DNA of 24,205 nucleotides from RGIG5327 sp045612485 (GCA_045612485.1 JAZKZE010000145.1:1-24205), one strand, 5' to 3'. Counted from the stretch's first letter, positions 13,569 to 24,021 are shown. Numbers and translations are program-made. The notes: generated by a model from the sequence alone, not told the origin.

Positions 13569-14708
13569 ATGACAAATCCCTTTGTTGAAGAACTTTTCCG
13601 CAAGGAAGCGTGTTTTCTCACTCCGGTTTCCCGCAAAAAAATACTTCCGGATGATCCCTTTCATCCTGTGGTGATAAGCAGCCGGATCCGGCTTGCCCGC
13701 AATCTGAAAGGAAGATTCTTTCCGGCAAGGGCGGATGATCCCTCCCTTCTGGAATTCAGGGATACAGCTTTGCGTGCCTGCCGTTCTGCCGCCAAAGAGA
13801 TGGGCTTTTCCCCATGGGAGTGTCACGTCGGGGAATTATCCCTGCCCGACCGGGAATTTTTACTGGAAAGACATTTAATCAGCAGGGAATTTCTCAGTCC
13901 CCGTACCGGAGCAGCTTTACTTGCAAATCCCCGGTATGGTACATTTGTCATGCTCAACGAGGAAGATCACATGCGTCTTCAAACCCTGGGTGCCGGAATG
14001 TGTCTTCCGGAACTGTGGAAAAGACTCAATACCCTTGATGACCTTATTTCCACAAGAACAGAATATGCTTATGATCCTGCCACCGGATATCTTACCACTT
14101 CTCCAGCCAATGCAGGAACAGGGATGCATGCTTCCCTGATCCTTCACCTCCCCGGTCTTACCATTTCCGGTCAGATGCAGGCAGTGAAAAACGGGGCGGA
14201 AAAACTCTCCTGTTCCATCAGGGGGTTCTACGGGGAAGGCAGCAATCCGGAAGGTAATTTCTATCAGCTTTCCAAACTGGGAACTACCGGGGAGACGGAG
14301 GAAGCAGTTCTTCAAACACTGGAAAAGATCGCAGGGAAAATTTGCAGACATGAGAAAAAAACAAGATCATATCTTCTTGAACATAAAAGAGATTTTCTTC
14401 TTAATTACATCGGGAGAAGTTATGCTCTTGCAAAATACTCCTACATTCTGAAGTGGGAAGATGCGGTCAATTCTCTTTCCGGGATCCTTCTGGGGGTGAA
14501 TATGGGATTCTTTCCCTCTTTACAGGCAAAGGAGATCATGACTCTTCTTCTGCTTTCCGGCAAAGCTCATTTGCAGAAATATAAAAATACCGTTCTTTCC
14601 GGAGAAGAGCCGGATACTTTCCGGGCGACTCTCATCCGTTCCCGTTTGCAGGAGAATTCAGGAAAAAACTCTTCAGCCCGTAAAAATACAAAAAAGAAAA
14701 CAACGTAA
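13569..14708 (+). CDS. mcsB: McsB protein-arginine kinase
   Basis: A 379-residue phosphagen-kinase-type protein, slightly longer than Bacillus McsB. Recognisable blocks are SSRIRLARNL (37-46), NEEDHMRLQ (130-138), TTSPANAGTGMHAS (176-189) and RGFYGEGSNPEGNFYQLS (218-235). McsB phosphorylates arginine residues of proteins, marking them for ClpCP degradation and inactivating the repressor CtsR in Bacillus. Here the active-site loop differs from the Bacillus form I recall (Cys replaced by Ser178, Arg by His187), and the RDxxRA allosteric motif reads PDTFRA (348-353). AGGA at 13556-13559 sits nine bases before the ATG. It lies between mcsA and the histidine kinase gene; neither clpC nor ctsR is in the window. 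Confidence 0.88.
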   Translation: MTNPFVEELFRKEACFLTPVSRKKILPDDPFHPVVISSRIRLARNLKGRFFPARADDPSLLEFRDTALRACRSAAKEMGFSPWECHVGELSLPDREFLLERHLISREFLSPRTGAALLANPRYGTFVMLNEEDHMRLQTLGAGMCLPELWKRLNTLDDLISTRTEYAYDPATGYLTTSPANAGTGMHASLILHLPGLTISGQMQAVKNGAEKLSCSIRGFYGEGSNPEGNFYQLSKLGTTGETEEAVLQTLEKIAGKICRHEKKTRSYLLEHKRDFLLNYIGRSYALAKYSYILKWEDAVNSLSGILLGVNMGFFPSLQAKEIMTLLLLSGKAHLQKYKNTVLSGEEPDTFRATLIRSRLQENSGKNSSARKNTKKKTT

Positions 14709-14723
14709 GAACCGGAGGGGAAA

Positions 14724-16652
<1,929 letters not shown>

Positions 16653-16656
16653 CGGT

Positions 16657-17283
16657 TCAGTATCTCGTTCCCATAAGGTCGCAGCCGGTAAGATGGCTTG
16701 TATCATTCCAGCAGATCATCCGCCAGTGATCGGTACGGTAAACAAATCTGCAAATAGATGTATTATCCACCTGGGGCAGTTCTGCAAATGTATTATGCAG
16801 CCCCATAAACACATGAAACATCTTGCGGATGGCTCCGCCGTGAGAAACGATCAGGATCTTTCCTTCCGTATGGTTCTGCGTAAGATCTTTCACAAAACCG
16901 TTCACCCGCATAAGGATATCATTGGAACTCTCGCCGTTGGGAACCTTTGAATCCGGATCATTGATGGTGGCACGGAATCCTCCCGGACTCATCTTTTCGA
17001 TCTCGGCAACCGTTTTCCCCTGCCAGTCCCCCAGAAGCCATTCCCGCAATCTTCTGTCCGGCACGATCTCAAGACCGGGAACGATGGTTTCTGCCGTCAC
17101 CATCGCCCGGGAAAGGTCACTGGAATAGGCTTTGGTAAAATTCTCCTCTTTCAGACGCTCCGCCACAAGCTGTGCCTGCTTTATACCGTTTTCATTCAGG
17201 GGAATATCAGTCTGTCCCTGAATGGTATTGGTAAGATTGTAATCGGTTTCCCCGTGCCGGACTATAACGATTTCAAAACTCAT
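16657..17283 (-). CDS. Histidine-phosphatase (phosphoglycerate mutase-like) protein
   Basis: A 208-residue cytoplasmic protein of the histidine phosphatase superfamily. It has RHGETDYN at residues 9-16 (catalytic His10), Arg59 in SSDLSRA, Glu81 in REWLLGDWQGKT, and the second histidine in VSHGG (His148). This set is complete, so the enzyme should be active on phosphate esters through a phospho-histidine intermediate. Family members include cofactor-dependent phosphoglycerate mutase, CobC and broad-specificity phosphatases; the size and GDWQGK block favour a phosphatase over glycolytic mutase. AAAGGAG at 17291-17297, seven bases upstream, sets the ATG at 17283. It follows the membrane-protein gene by 22 bases and probably shares its transcript. 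Confidence 0.87.
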   Translation of the reverse strand: MSFEIVIVRHGETDYNLTNTIQGQTDIPLNENGIKQAQLVAERLKEENFTKAYSSDLSRAMVTAETIVPGLEIVPDRRLREWLLGDWQGKTVAEIEKMSPGGFRATINDPDSKVPNGESSNDILMRVNGFVKDLTQNHTEGKILIVSHGGAIRKMFHVFMGLHNTFAELPQVDNTSICRFVYRTDHWRMICWNDTSHLTGCDLMGTRY

Positions 17284-17305
17284 ATATTTTCTCCTTTTAT
17301 AGATT

Positions 17306-18850
17306 TTACATTCTGTATGATGATGAAAATTGCACAATACTCATAAGAACAAGAGGGATCAGCATACCATGGATCCCGCCGTACCCTGCCGCCGCAATCA
17401 GAAGAAATACCGCAGGAAGAGCAAGAAACAGCATCAGGAGAAGAAGCGGGATCTCCCTGACGCTCATCCCCTTCAGGCTGTTATAGAAAATACAGGAATT
17501 GGCAATACTTGCGGCAAGAAGCAGCAACAGGACAATACACTGCATCCCCTGCGGCAAAACTGAAGAACTTATACCGGATACAAATTTTTCCCCTCCACCC
17601 TGATATACCACCAGAACAAACAGGGGTGCAAGGATGGAGGGCAGGGAACAGTAAAAAAATCTTCTGCCGGAAAAGATACCGGGATCCCCCTTATACTTTT
17701 CCGCAAGGAAAAGCACCACGGAAATGAATATACACAGAAGCGGCACAAGAAACACAGAACAAACGATCGTTCCTTTGTCCCATTTTCCCGGAGAAGCCAT
17801 AAATACACATGCAGGAAGCCCTGCAAGAAAAAAGCACTCTTCAAAAAAATGAAAAAGCCGTTTTCTCTTTTCCCCCGGCGAACAGAAATAACGCAATATA
17901 AAGTAAAACAGGATCAATCCCGCCCAGCAATAATAAAAATACTGATGGTAAAATTCTGTCCACAGCCGGAAAAGATACCATATATCCCCCGTGAGTCCTT
18001 CATGATACTTTTCCCTGAATACCCAGGGGAAAGGCACATTATTCCCTGAGGAGGAAAGGACGCTGTCAGAAGAAGCCTTCAATGTCCTGCTCATGGGCAG
18101 CCCGGAAGTGAAAATACTTAAAAAACTTTCCGGAAAGGGAGAATTTTCCTCACCGGTAAAGGCAAGAAGATTTTTTTCAAGTTTTTCCGGATCGGTCACC
18201 GGAACTCTGTCGGAAGCAAGCAGCATCCGGGGAAAAGCCACCGGCAGAACATTTTTATAAATCAGACAAAGCTGCGGAGCGACATGATCAATGATCTGCT
18301 GATAATGGTCGGATTTCATATTGGGGAGCAGCAGAATAAAAATTCCCCCCGGTACAAGTTTCTCCTTAAGCGGAAAAAGATGCCGGTATGTCAGAAACGC
18401 ATCAGAAGGAAAGGAAACCGTACGGGGAACAGCAATAACGATATGTGCTTTGCCTTTTTCCCTGTTTTCTTCTTCATATAAAAATTTTTCCGGAATATTC
18501 CGGAAGAACTGTTTTTTGCTGAAAAGTCCGGCATCAACGGTAAAAGTGCCGGGAAAATTGATCTGCATGAGTTTTTCCCCCATGGGACAGCGGGGGGTGA
18601 TATATACATCAGGCGGTCTGTCAAATTGTCCCGCCCCTATGGCACAGGCAAAGAAATATTCTGCCGGAACATGATCTTTTACATCCGGATAATAACGGGG
18701 TAAGAAATAACAACAGAAAAAAAGCAGCAGGGAAAATATAAGAATAAGTCCACATGTAAAGAATAAAAAGGCAGAGTTGCGGGAACGGGAAACTTCTTTC
18801 TGCAAAAATTTTTCCTCTCCGGGCTGTATTTTCTGTTGATTCAGCATCAT
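17306..18850 (-). CDS. Polytopic membrane protein, possibly spermidine-synthase-like
   Basis: A 514-residue protein. One membrane helix lies at about 28-50, a soluble domain at about 51-300, then about six helices (306-321, 338-352, 362-384, 402-417, 436-452, 466-488) with a final hydrophobic stretch near 493-507. In the soluble part, IVIAVPRTVSFPSDAFLTYR...LKEKLVPGGIFILLLPN resembles the segment of fused spermidine-synthase-like membrane proteins that reads DP-x-NRFYT-EFF-x-LxPGG. However, the glycine-rich SAM-binding motif is not visible, so it may be a degenerate, non-catalytic relative. No firm function is claimed. ATGs at 18850 and 18847 are the only early starts and neither has a Shine-Dalgarno site; a terminator ends only 30 bases upstream. 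The phosphatase gene follows by 22 bases. Confidence 0.7.
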   Translation of the reverse strand: MMLNQQKIQPGEEKFLQKEVSRSRNSAFLFFTCGLILIFSLLLFFCCYFLPRYYPDVKDHVPAEYFFACAIGAGQFDRPPDVYITPRCPMGEKLMQINFPGTFTVDAGLFSKKQFFRNIPEKFLYEEENREKGKAHIVIAVPRTVSFPSDAFLTYRHLFPLKEKLVPGGIFILLLPNMKSDHYQQIIDHVAPQLCLIYKNVLPVAFPRMLLASDRVPVTDPEKLEKNLLAFTGEENSPFPESFLSIFTSGLPMSRTLKASSDSVLSSSGNNVPFPWVFREKYHEGLTGDIWYLFRLWTEFYHQYFYYCWAGLILFYFILRYFCSPGEKRKRLFHFFEECFFLAGLPACVFMASPGKWDKGTIVCSVFLVPLLCIFISVVLFLAEKYKGDPGIFSGRRFFYCSLPSILAPLFVLVVYQGGGEKFVSGISSSVLPQGMQCIVLLLLLAASIANSCIFYNSLKGMSVREIPLLLLMLFLALPAVFLLIAAAGYGGIHGMLIPLVLMSIVQFSSSYRM

Positions 18851-18879
18851 ATAAATAAATCGGATTATGAGATGATTTC

Positions 18880-18915
18880 AAAAAAAAGCGGCAGGGGTCT
18901 GACACCGCTGCCGCT
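18880..18915 (-). terminator. Strong intrinsic terminator of the LysM lipoprotein gene
   Basis: On the minus strand, AGCGGCAG (18915-18908) pairs perfectly with CTGCCGCT (18894-18887), with an inner GGT/ACC pairing in the 13-base loop. The final T of the stem begins a run of eight T at 18887-18880. It lies 17 bases after the LysM stop codon. It also isolates the next gene, whose ATG is only 30 bases downstream of the T run. Confidence 0.92.
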
Positions 18916-18932
18916 GTAAGTCAAATATCAGC

Positions 18933-20156
18933 TTACTGGATATTACTCAGTGTGATCACCGTACCGGCTTTCAATTCACCGGATGCGGGAAGGGAAGCAT
19001 TGTCTTTACGGAGAAGTTCTGCTGTGGTCTGATATTTTGCAGCAAAATTTTCCAGAGTTGTTGCTTCAGCAAGTGTGATCTGTACTTTTCCGTCAGGAGT
19101 GGTCACTACTTTATCCACTTTGGCGGAACTGCTTTCATCACTGCTGAGAATATCATTGGTTTCAGCAGGAGCCTCACTGATAACAGGCTTTTCGGCCGCA
19201 GGAGCAGCCTTTTCCGCAGGAGCGGCGGGGACAGCGGCTTCTTCAGGACTCTTGATCTCTTTGAAAAGATCATCATCGGGAGCTGCCACATCATCTGTTG
19301 CAGGAACAACTTTCTTTGCTTCTTCCTTTACAGGAATTTCTTCCTTTACCGCAGCTTTCTTCACATTTTTCTTATCAGCTTTCTTTGCAACCTTTTTTCC
19401 GGCGGGAGCAGGAACAGCAGCAACAGCACCTTCCTCTTTACCGGCACCGGCAGCAATATTGAGTTTCTGCCCGACTTTCAATCTGGCGGAATCCACTCCG
19501 GGGTTGGCGGCAACCATATCGGCAACCGTAACACCGTACTGTCTGGCGATGGTGGTGAAGTTTTCCCTTGCTTTTACTTTATGGATACCATCGGCAGGAA
19601 TGGCTGCACCTTTACGTTTCCCCGCTTTTTTGCCTTTGGCGGCAGGATTTTTCACATCCTTCAGATTTGCAGAAACTTTATCTGCGGAAGCGGTGGGAGG
19701 GATCAGGAGTACCTGTTTGGGATGGATCACATTCTTTTTGAGGTTGTTGTACTCTTTCAAAGTTCTGATCTTCAAACCGAAACGGTAGGCAATACGGGAA
19801 AGGCTGTCACCTTTTTTCACAACATATCTGATCTCTTCCTTGCGGACTTCCACCTTACGGGGAGCCTTGCGGATCTTTTTGGGAGCAACAGGCTTTTTGG
19901 GGGTCACAGCAGGAGGGGGCAGTACAGGAAGCGGGTCCTGAATTGCGGGGACAGCAGGTGTGGAAAGATCTGCGGGAGGAGCGGGAAGAACGGTATCCGT
20001 TTTGGGGACATCCACTCTTTCAGGATCCTTTTCCACCGGCTGAATATACACGCCGGGAGGCATGGGTTCCCATTCCGGCTGACAACCGGTGAAAAGAACA
20101 GTACTGCCGGAAACGGCAGCAAGTACGGTAATTGTGGTGAAAAGTTTTGTGTTCAC
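18933..20156 (-). CDS. LysM-repeat lipoprotein, peptidoglycan-binding
   Basis: A 407-residue protein. Residues 1-25 are a lipoprotein signal (hydrophobic core ending VLFTGC, lipid-bearing Cys25). A proline-rich stretch spans 50-95. LysM repeats lie at about 110-153 (RYVVKKGDSLSRIAYRFGLK) and 191-235 (HKVKARENFTTIARQYGVT). A third, degenerate copy lies at 357-404. Linkers at 240-330 are rich in Ala, Lys, Glu and Pro. It probably sits on the outer membrane facing the periplasm and grips peptidoglycan. No catalytic domain (peptidase, amidase) is present, so a structural or anchoring role is likely. The start codon is GTG, supported by a strong GGAGGAGGA site a few bases upstream. It has its own terminator and probable promoter. 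Confidence 0.87.
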   Translation of the reverse strand: MNTKLFTTITVLAAVSGSTVLFTGCQPEWEPMPPGVYIQPVEKDPERVDVPKTDTVLPAPPADLSTPAVPAIQDPLPVLPPPAVTPKKPVAPKKIRKAPRKVEVRKEEIRYVVKKGDSLSRIAYRFGLKIRTLKEYNNLKKNVIHPKQVLLIPPTASADKVSANLKDVKNPAAKGKKAGKRKGAAIPADGIHKVKARENFTTIARQYGVTVADMVAANPGVDSARLKVGQKLNIAAGAGKEEGAVAAVPAPAGKKVAKKADKKNVKKAAVKEEIPVKEEAKKVVPATDDVAAPDDDLFKEIKSPEEAAVPAAPAEKAAPAAEKPVISEAPAETNDILSSDESSSAKVDKVVTTPDGKVQITLAEATTLENFAAKYQTTAELLRKDNASLPASGELKAGTVITLSNIQ

Positions 20157-20245
20157 AGCTTCCTCCTCCAGATTTTCTTATTGTATATTTATGTTGTTTT
20201 TTCTTCAGTTTCTCTTTTCAGCGGAAAGTACCGCAAAAAATTTTT

Positions 20246-20275
20246 TATATAATAAAAGTAAATCACATCCTGCAA
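20246..20275 (-). promoter_or_regulatory. Possible promoter of the LysM lipoprotein gene
   Basis: On the minus strand: TTGCAG (20275-20270), 18-bp spacer, TATATA (20251-20246). Predicted start near 20239 gives a leader of about 80 bases ending in a strong ribosome site. The 182-base gap from the permease gene (20157-20338) contains no clear terminator, so read-through from that operon is also possible. Confidence 0.4.
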
Positions 20276-20338
20276 TTTTTCAATATCCTTTTCAAGAAAT
20301 ATTTGAAAAACTTTCCGCACCAGCCGTTTTTCCACAGC

Positions 20339-21517
20339 TCATCCGGCTTTTCTGACGATACCGAACCAGCCGTAGATCAGAAAAACGACCGTCGGCCCCA
20401 GTCCGCCGACGATGGGGGGAACGATCCCGTTTTTCCCCATGATCATAAAGATCTCTGTCAATACCTGATATGCCACCACGATCCCCACAGCAACCACAAT
20501 GGAAAGAAAGATCCCGCTTCTTTCATTTTTAGCCGCAAGGGGCAGCGCAAGAAACACACAGAGGAAACATACCGTGGGGAATGCCAGACGGTAATACAGA
20601 AAGGTCTGATACATGATCCGCAGAGATGGCACCATGGTTTTGTTATCCCCCAGCATGTGTGCCAGCACTTTCAGAGGCAGTTCCTCCGGCGGCTTCACCG
20701 CATTGGCTATATCACCGGGACTTTCCGGGATCTCGGAAGAAGAAATAACAAGCCGTTCATGCTTTTCCGGTGTTCCGGCAAGCCGGAGTTTATGATTGTA
20801 GGGAGTCCGTACCGCTTTCGTAAAGATCCAGCCCTCCGCCGGATCAAAACTTGCGGTTTTTGCCCGGATATCCCAATCCAGCAATTTGGTACCGCTTTCA
20901 GAAAAAATATATTTTTTAAGTACGACATCTTTATGAAGTCCGTCGGTAGTGAAATCCTGAAACAGCCAGTCCCGCATTTTATCCACACTGCGGTATTGCA
21001 GCATGGTGAACTGGTGCTTGTCATAATTGGGATCCTCCGCTTTTTTCCGCAGATAGGTGGCACGTTCCATCGTATAGGGAATGATCTGTTCATTGAACCA
21101 GAAAGTAAGAAGCATCACCAGAAACCCCATGACATACATGGAAAAACCGCATCGCAGAAGGGACATCCCGGAAGAACGCATAGCGGCGATCTCATTGTTT
21201 CTGCCGAAGTTGGCAAAAGTGTACATACAGGCAAGAAGGATGGATATGGGCAGAACAAAACGGATATTCTGGGGCATTTTCAGAAGAAAATACTGGATCG
21301 TAACGCCGATGGTGGCATGATCGCTGTCCAGAAAATCACTGAGGTCGTTGAAAATATCGCCGATAAGGAACAGAAGAAGAAAAGCAAAGATCAGAATGGA
21401 AAAGGGAGTAAGAAATTCCCGCAGGACGTACAGATCGAGAGTAGGCAGAAATACAAAAGTACGTTTTGCCTGCTCATCCTGGTATTTTTTCAAAAGTTCT
21501 TTTTGCGTCATCTTCAT
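20339..21517 (-). CDS. LptF/LptG-family (YjgP/YjgQ) lipopolysaccharide export permease
   Basis: A 392-residue inner-membrane protein with the LptF/LptG layout. Three helices lie in the first 145 residues (about 37-55, 86-104, 125-143), a periplasmic beta domain spans about 145-305, and three C-terminal helices lie at about 308-330, 335-360 and 366-388. The motif NFGRNNEIAAMRSSGMSLLR (103-122) is the family's conserved cytoplasmic loop that contacts the ATPase LptB. It forms the transmembrane part of the ABC transporter that lifts LPS to the outer membrane, indicating a diderm envelope. Whether it is LptF or LptG cannot be told by eye; the partner gene is not in the window. AAGGTG precedes the ATG. 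The DAHP synthase gene ends 39 bases upstream. Confidence 0.9.
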   Translation of the reverse strand: MKMTQKELLKKYQDEQAKRTFVFLPTLDLYVLREFLTPFSILIFAFLLLFLIGDIFNDLSDFLDSDHATIGVTIQYFLLKMPQNIRFVLPISILLACMYTFANFGRNNEIAAMRSSGMSLLRCGFSMYVMGFLVMLLTFWFNEQIIPYTMERATYLRKKAEDPNYDKHQFTMLQYRSVDKMRDWLFQDFTTDGLHKDVVLKKYIFSESGTKLLDWDIRAKTASFDPAEGWIFTKAVRTPYNHKLRLAGTPEKHERLVISSSEIPESPGDIANAVKPPEELPLKVLAHMLGDNKTMVPSLRIMYQTFLYYRLAFPTVCFLCVFLALPLAAKNERSGIFLSIVVAVGIVVAYQVLTEIFMIMGKNGIVPPIVGGLGPTVVFLIYGWFGIVRKAG

Positions 21518-21556
21518 ATCTGCACCTTATGTAAATATTGTTTTTCCGGATCATTT

Positions 21557-22600
21557 TCAGGGAAGACGCCTGAAAGCCTCCAGAATAACGGCGGAAGTTT
21601 CCTCCCAGCCGAGACAACCGTCTGTAACGGAAAGTCCGGTTGTGTCGGACGTTCTCTCTTCCACACTCTGTTTTCCTGTTTTGAGATAACTTTCCAGCAT
21701 GACCCCGGAAAGTGCCTTCTGACCGGCAGAGATCTGTTCCACCACATCTTTCAGAACCGCTTCCTGTTTCAACGGATCTTTTCTTGAGTTTCCATGACTG
21801 CAATCCACCACAATGGAGGGAATCAACTGCTGCTTCCGCATCAGTTCCACAGTATAGGCAACGTTTTCCGATCCGTAGTTGGGGGTCTGGGAACTCCCTC
21901 GCAGCACAACGTGACAGAAATGATTTCCTTTTGTGGAAAACACCCCGGTCCTTCCGTCATTGCTGATCCCCAGAAATGAGTGACGGGATTTTGCAGTGAG
22001 GATGGCATCCACCGCCACACTGATGGCTCCGTCTGTGGCATTCTTGAATCCCACGGGCATGGATAAACCGCTGGCAAGCTGTCTGTGGGTCTGGGATTCC
22101 ACAGTTCTTGCCCCGATCGCCGCCCAGGAGATAAGGTCGGAAAGATACTGGGGGATGAGGGGATCAAGGAATTCTGTAGCGGAAGGCAGGGAAAGATCCA
22201 CAAGTTTCAGCAGAAGTTTCCGGCTTTCGCGCAATCCTTTTTCCATATTGAAAGTATTGTCCAGAAAAGGATCGTACACAAACCCTTTCCATCCCAGTGT
22301 GGTGCGGGGCTTTTCAAAGTAAGTACGCATGACAAGAAGCATTTTATCTGCCACTTTCTCTGAAAGAAGGGCAAGACGCTCTGCATACTCCTCCGCCGCC
22401 GCAGGATCATCCACAGAACAGGGGCCTGCGATCACCAGAATACGGGGATCTTTTCTTGTTACAATGTTTCTCACCGCTTCCCGGAAGGAACATACTTTAT
22501 CAGCCTGTTCCGCAGAAAGTGGCAATTCCGCATGGATCTCCGCAGGAGTGGGGATCGTGTAGGAACTTTCAATATTGACGTCAAAGGTCAGGTTATTCAT
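21557..22600 (-). CDS. aroF: 3-deoxy-7-phosphoheptulonate (DAHP) synthase, class I AroF/G/H type
   Basis: A 347-residue protein that condenses phosphoenolpyruvate and erythrose 4-phosphate, the first step of aromatic amino acid synthesis. Motifs: IAGPCSVDD (57-65, metal-binding Cys61), MRTYFEKPRTT (91-101) with WKG (104-106), GARTVESQTHRQ (163-174), GFKN (184-187, Lys186), VVDCSHGNS (264-272, His269), LES (302-304, Glu303) and TDGCLGW (326-332, Asp327). All metal and substrate ligands appear present. The N-terminal extension of about 50 residues is where feedback inhibitors bind in this type, but which amino acid inhibits it is not readable. The start has a modest GGAAAG site. It follows hisS by 25 bases, so both share a transcript. 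Confidence 0.95.
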   Translation of the reverse strand: MNNLTFDVNIESSYTIPTPAEIHAELPLSAEQADKVCSFREAVRNIVTRKDPRILVIAGPCSVDDPAAAEEYAERLALLSEKVADKMLLVMRTYFEKPRTTLGWKGFVYDPFLDNTFNMEKGLRESRKLLLKLVDLSLPSATEFLDPLIPQYLSDLISWAAIGARTVESQTHRQLASGLSMPVGFKNATDGAISVAVDAILTAKSRHSFLGISNDGRTGVFSTKGNHFCHVVLRGSSQTPNYGSENVAYTVELMRKQQLIPSIVVDCSHGNSRKDPLKQEAVLKDVVEQISAGQKALSGVMLESYLKTGKQSVEERTSDTTGLSVTDGCLGWEETSAVILEAFRRLP

Positions 22601-22625
22601 CTTGTGTACTTTCCGAACTCAAAAC

Positions 22626-23879
22626 TTATTTGGAAAACTCCTGAAGCACTCCATCCAGACGGATGGTCTTCTGGGTGCCGTCTGCCATATTTTTCAATAC
22701 ACCTTCCCCGGAAGCAAGTTCATTTTCACCGAGGATCAGTACATTGGCAGCTTTCAGGCGGTCAGCAGCACGCATCTGGGATTTCATACTCTTTTCCTCC
22801 GGTTCCAGCATGGTGTGGATCCCGGCGGAACGCAGAGTATCAGCCAGCCGGATATTGTAGCGCAAAGCCTCTTTCCCCAGGGAAACCAGATAGACAAGAG
22901 GTCTTTCCGGTTCAACAGGAGCAATTTTATTGTATTCTCTTGCCATAAGCAGTCTTTCCACACCGGCGGCAAATCCCACACCTGCAATGGGACGGTTCTG
23001 CCCGGGAACGGCAAGCTCATAGCGACCGCCTCCGGCAATGGCACTCTGACCGCCGAGTCCGGGGTGAGTAAGTTCAAAAACCGTATGCACATAGTAGTCC
23101 AAACCTCTCACCAGTCTGGGTTCCACTTTGAAAGGGATCTCCAGATCGGTAAGGATATCGCATACTTCGTTGAAATAATCTCTGGAAGATGCCCCGAAAA
23201 GACTTGCTGCATCGGGAGCTGCTTCAATATGCTTCTGGCACTGGGGCTGTTTGCAGTCCAATATACGCCATACATTGCGGCTCAAACGTTCACGGCAGTC
23301 CTCGCACATAGAGTCAATAACAGGAGCAAAGTGTTCCCGCAATGCGTCTTCTGCCGGTTTTCTGTCTTCTTTCACCCCTCTGGTATTCAAAAGGATCTGA
23401 TAACCGCCCGCCCCGACACTGTCCAGAAGACGGGCGATAAGGGTGATGGATTCTGCATCCAGAGCAGGAGCGATCCTTCCGGCATTTTCCACACCGATCT
23501 GATGGAACTGGCGTCTTCTGCCGGCAGAGGGACGTTCCCCGCGGAACATGGGGCCAATGTAGAATACACGGGATTCCACCCCATTCATCGCTTCTGTTCC
23601 GGAAAGGGCGCGCATGACCCCGGCAGTCCCTTCGGGACGCAGAGTAAGACTTCTGCCGCCTCTGTCCTCAAAGGTGTACATCTCTTTTTTCACCACTTCC
23701 GTTTCATCACCCAGTCCACGCTGGAAAACTTCGGTATATTCAAAAACAGGAGTACGGATCTCACCATAACCGAAACATCTGAACACTTCTCTGGCTCTGT
23801 TTTCCAAATCCAGCCAGGAAGCACTTTCTTCCGGGAATATATCCCCTGTTCCCGGAGGGGGTGCAGAATTTTTTGCCAT
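22626..23879 (-). CDS. hisS: Histidyl-tRNA synthetase
   Basis: A 417-residue class II aminoacyl-tRNA synthetase. It has PPGTGDIFPEE (8-18), motif 2 around YIGPMFRGERPSAGRRRQFHQ (107-127), TLRPEGTAGVMRA (79-91), the histidine-binding HisA block RGLDYYVHTVFE (258-269), AGGGRY (282-287) and motif 3 GFAAGVERL (302-310). The C-terminal anticodon-binding domain spans about 325-417. Cysteines 192, 195, 209 and 214 in the insertion domain are a common zinc-like pattern in one HisRS subgroup. The ATG at 23879 gives the family start; the ribosome site is weak. A good promoter lies 143 bases upstream. No T-box element is seen in the leader. Confidence 0.96.
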   Translation of the reverse strand: MAKNSAPPPGTGDIFPEESASWLDLENRAREVFRCFGYGEIRTPVFEYTEVFQRGLGDETEVVKKEMYTFEDRGGRSLTLRPEGTAGVMRALSGTEAMNGVESRVFYIGPMFRGERPSAGRRRQFHQIGVENAGRIAPALDAESITLIARLLDSVGAGGYQILLNTRGVKEDRKPAEDALREHFAPVIDSMCEDCRERLSRNVWRILDCKQPQCQKHIEAAPDAASLFGASSRDYFNEVCDILTDLEIPFKVEPRLVRGLDYYVHTVFELTHPGLGGQSAIAGGGRYELAVPGQNRPIAGVGFAAGVERLLMAREYNKIAPVEPERPLVYLVSLGKEALRYNIRLADTLRSAGIHTMLEPEEKSMKSQMRAADRLKAANVLILGENELASGEGVLKNMADGTQKTIRLDGVLQEFSK

Positions 23880-24021
23880 GATCTTGGGCTTTCTCTTTCC
23901 GAACGTTATTACAAGTTCCAAATTTCCGGTATTCCGCCGGCACTGTTTTTACAAAGATCTGTTCCATACAGAAAGTACACAGATACATCCCGGAAAAATC
24001 TCTGTAATGTCATTTATAAAC

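Noticed and set aside
20221..20234. A small GCGG...CCGC hairpin in the LysM leader as a regulatory structure.
   Set aside because: Only four base pairs with a six-base loop; too weak to support a claim.
20147..21787. A 546-codon plus-strand open frame opposite the Lpt permease gene.
   Set aside because: Antisense to a complete LptF/LptG-family gene; its His/Lys/Phe-rich translation has no domain features.
23880..24015. A T-box riboswitch in the hisS leader.
   Set aside because: No TGGNACCGCG-type antiterminator sequence and no terminator hairpin are visible; the leader is also short for a T-box.
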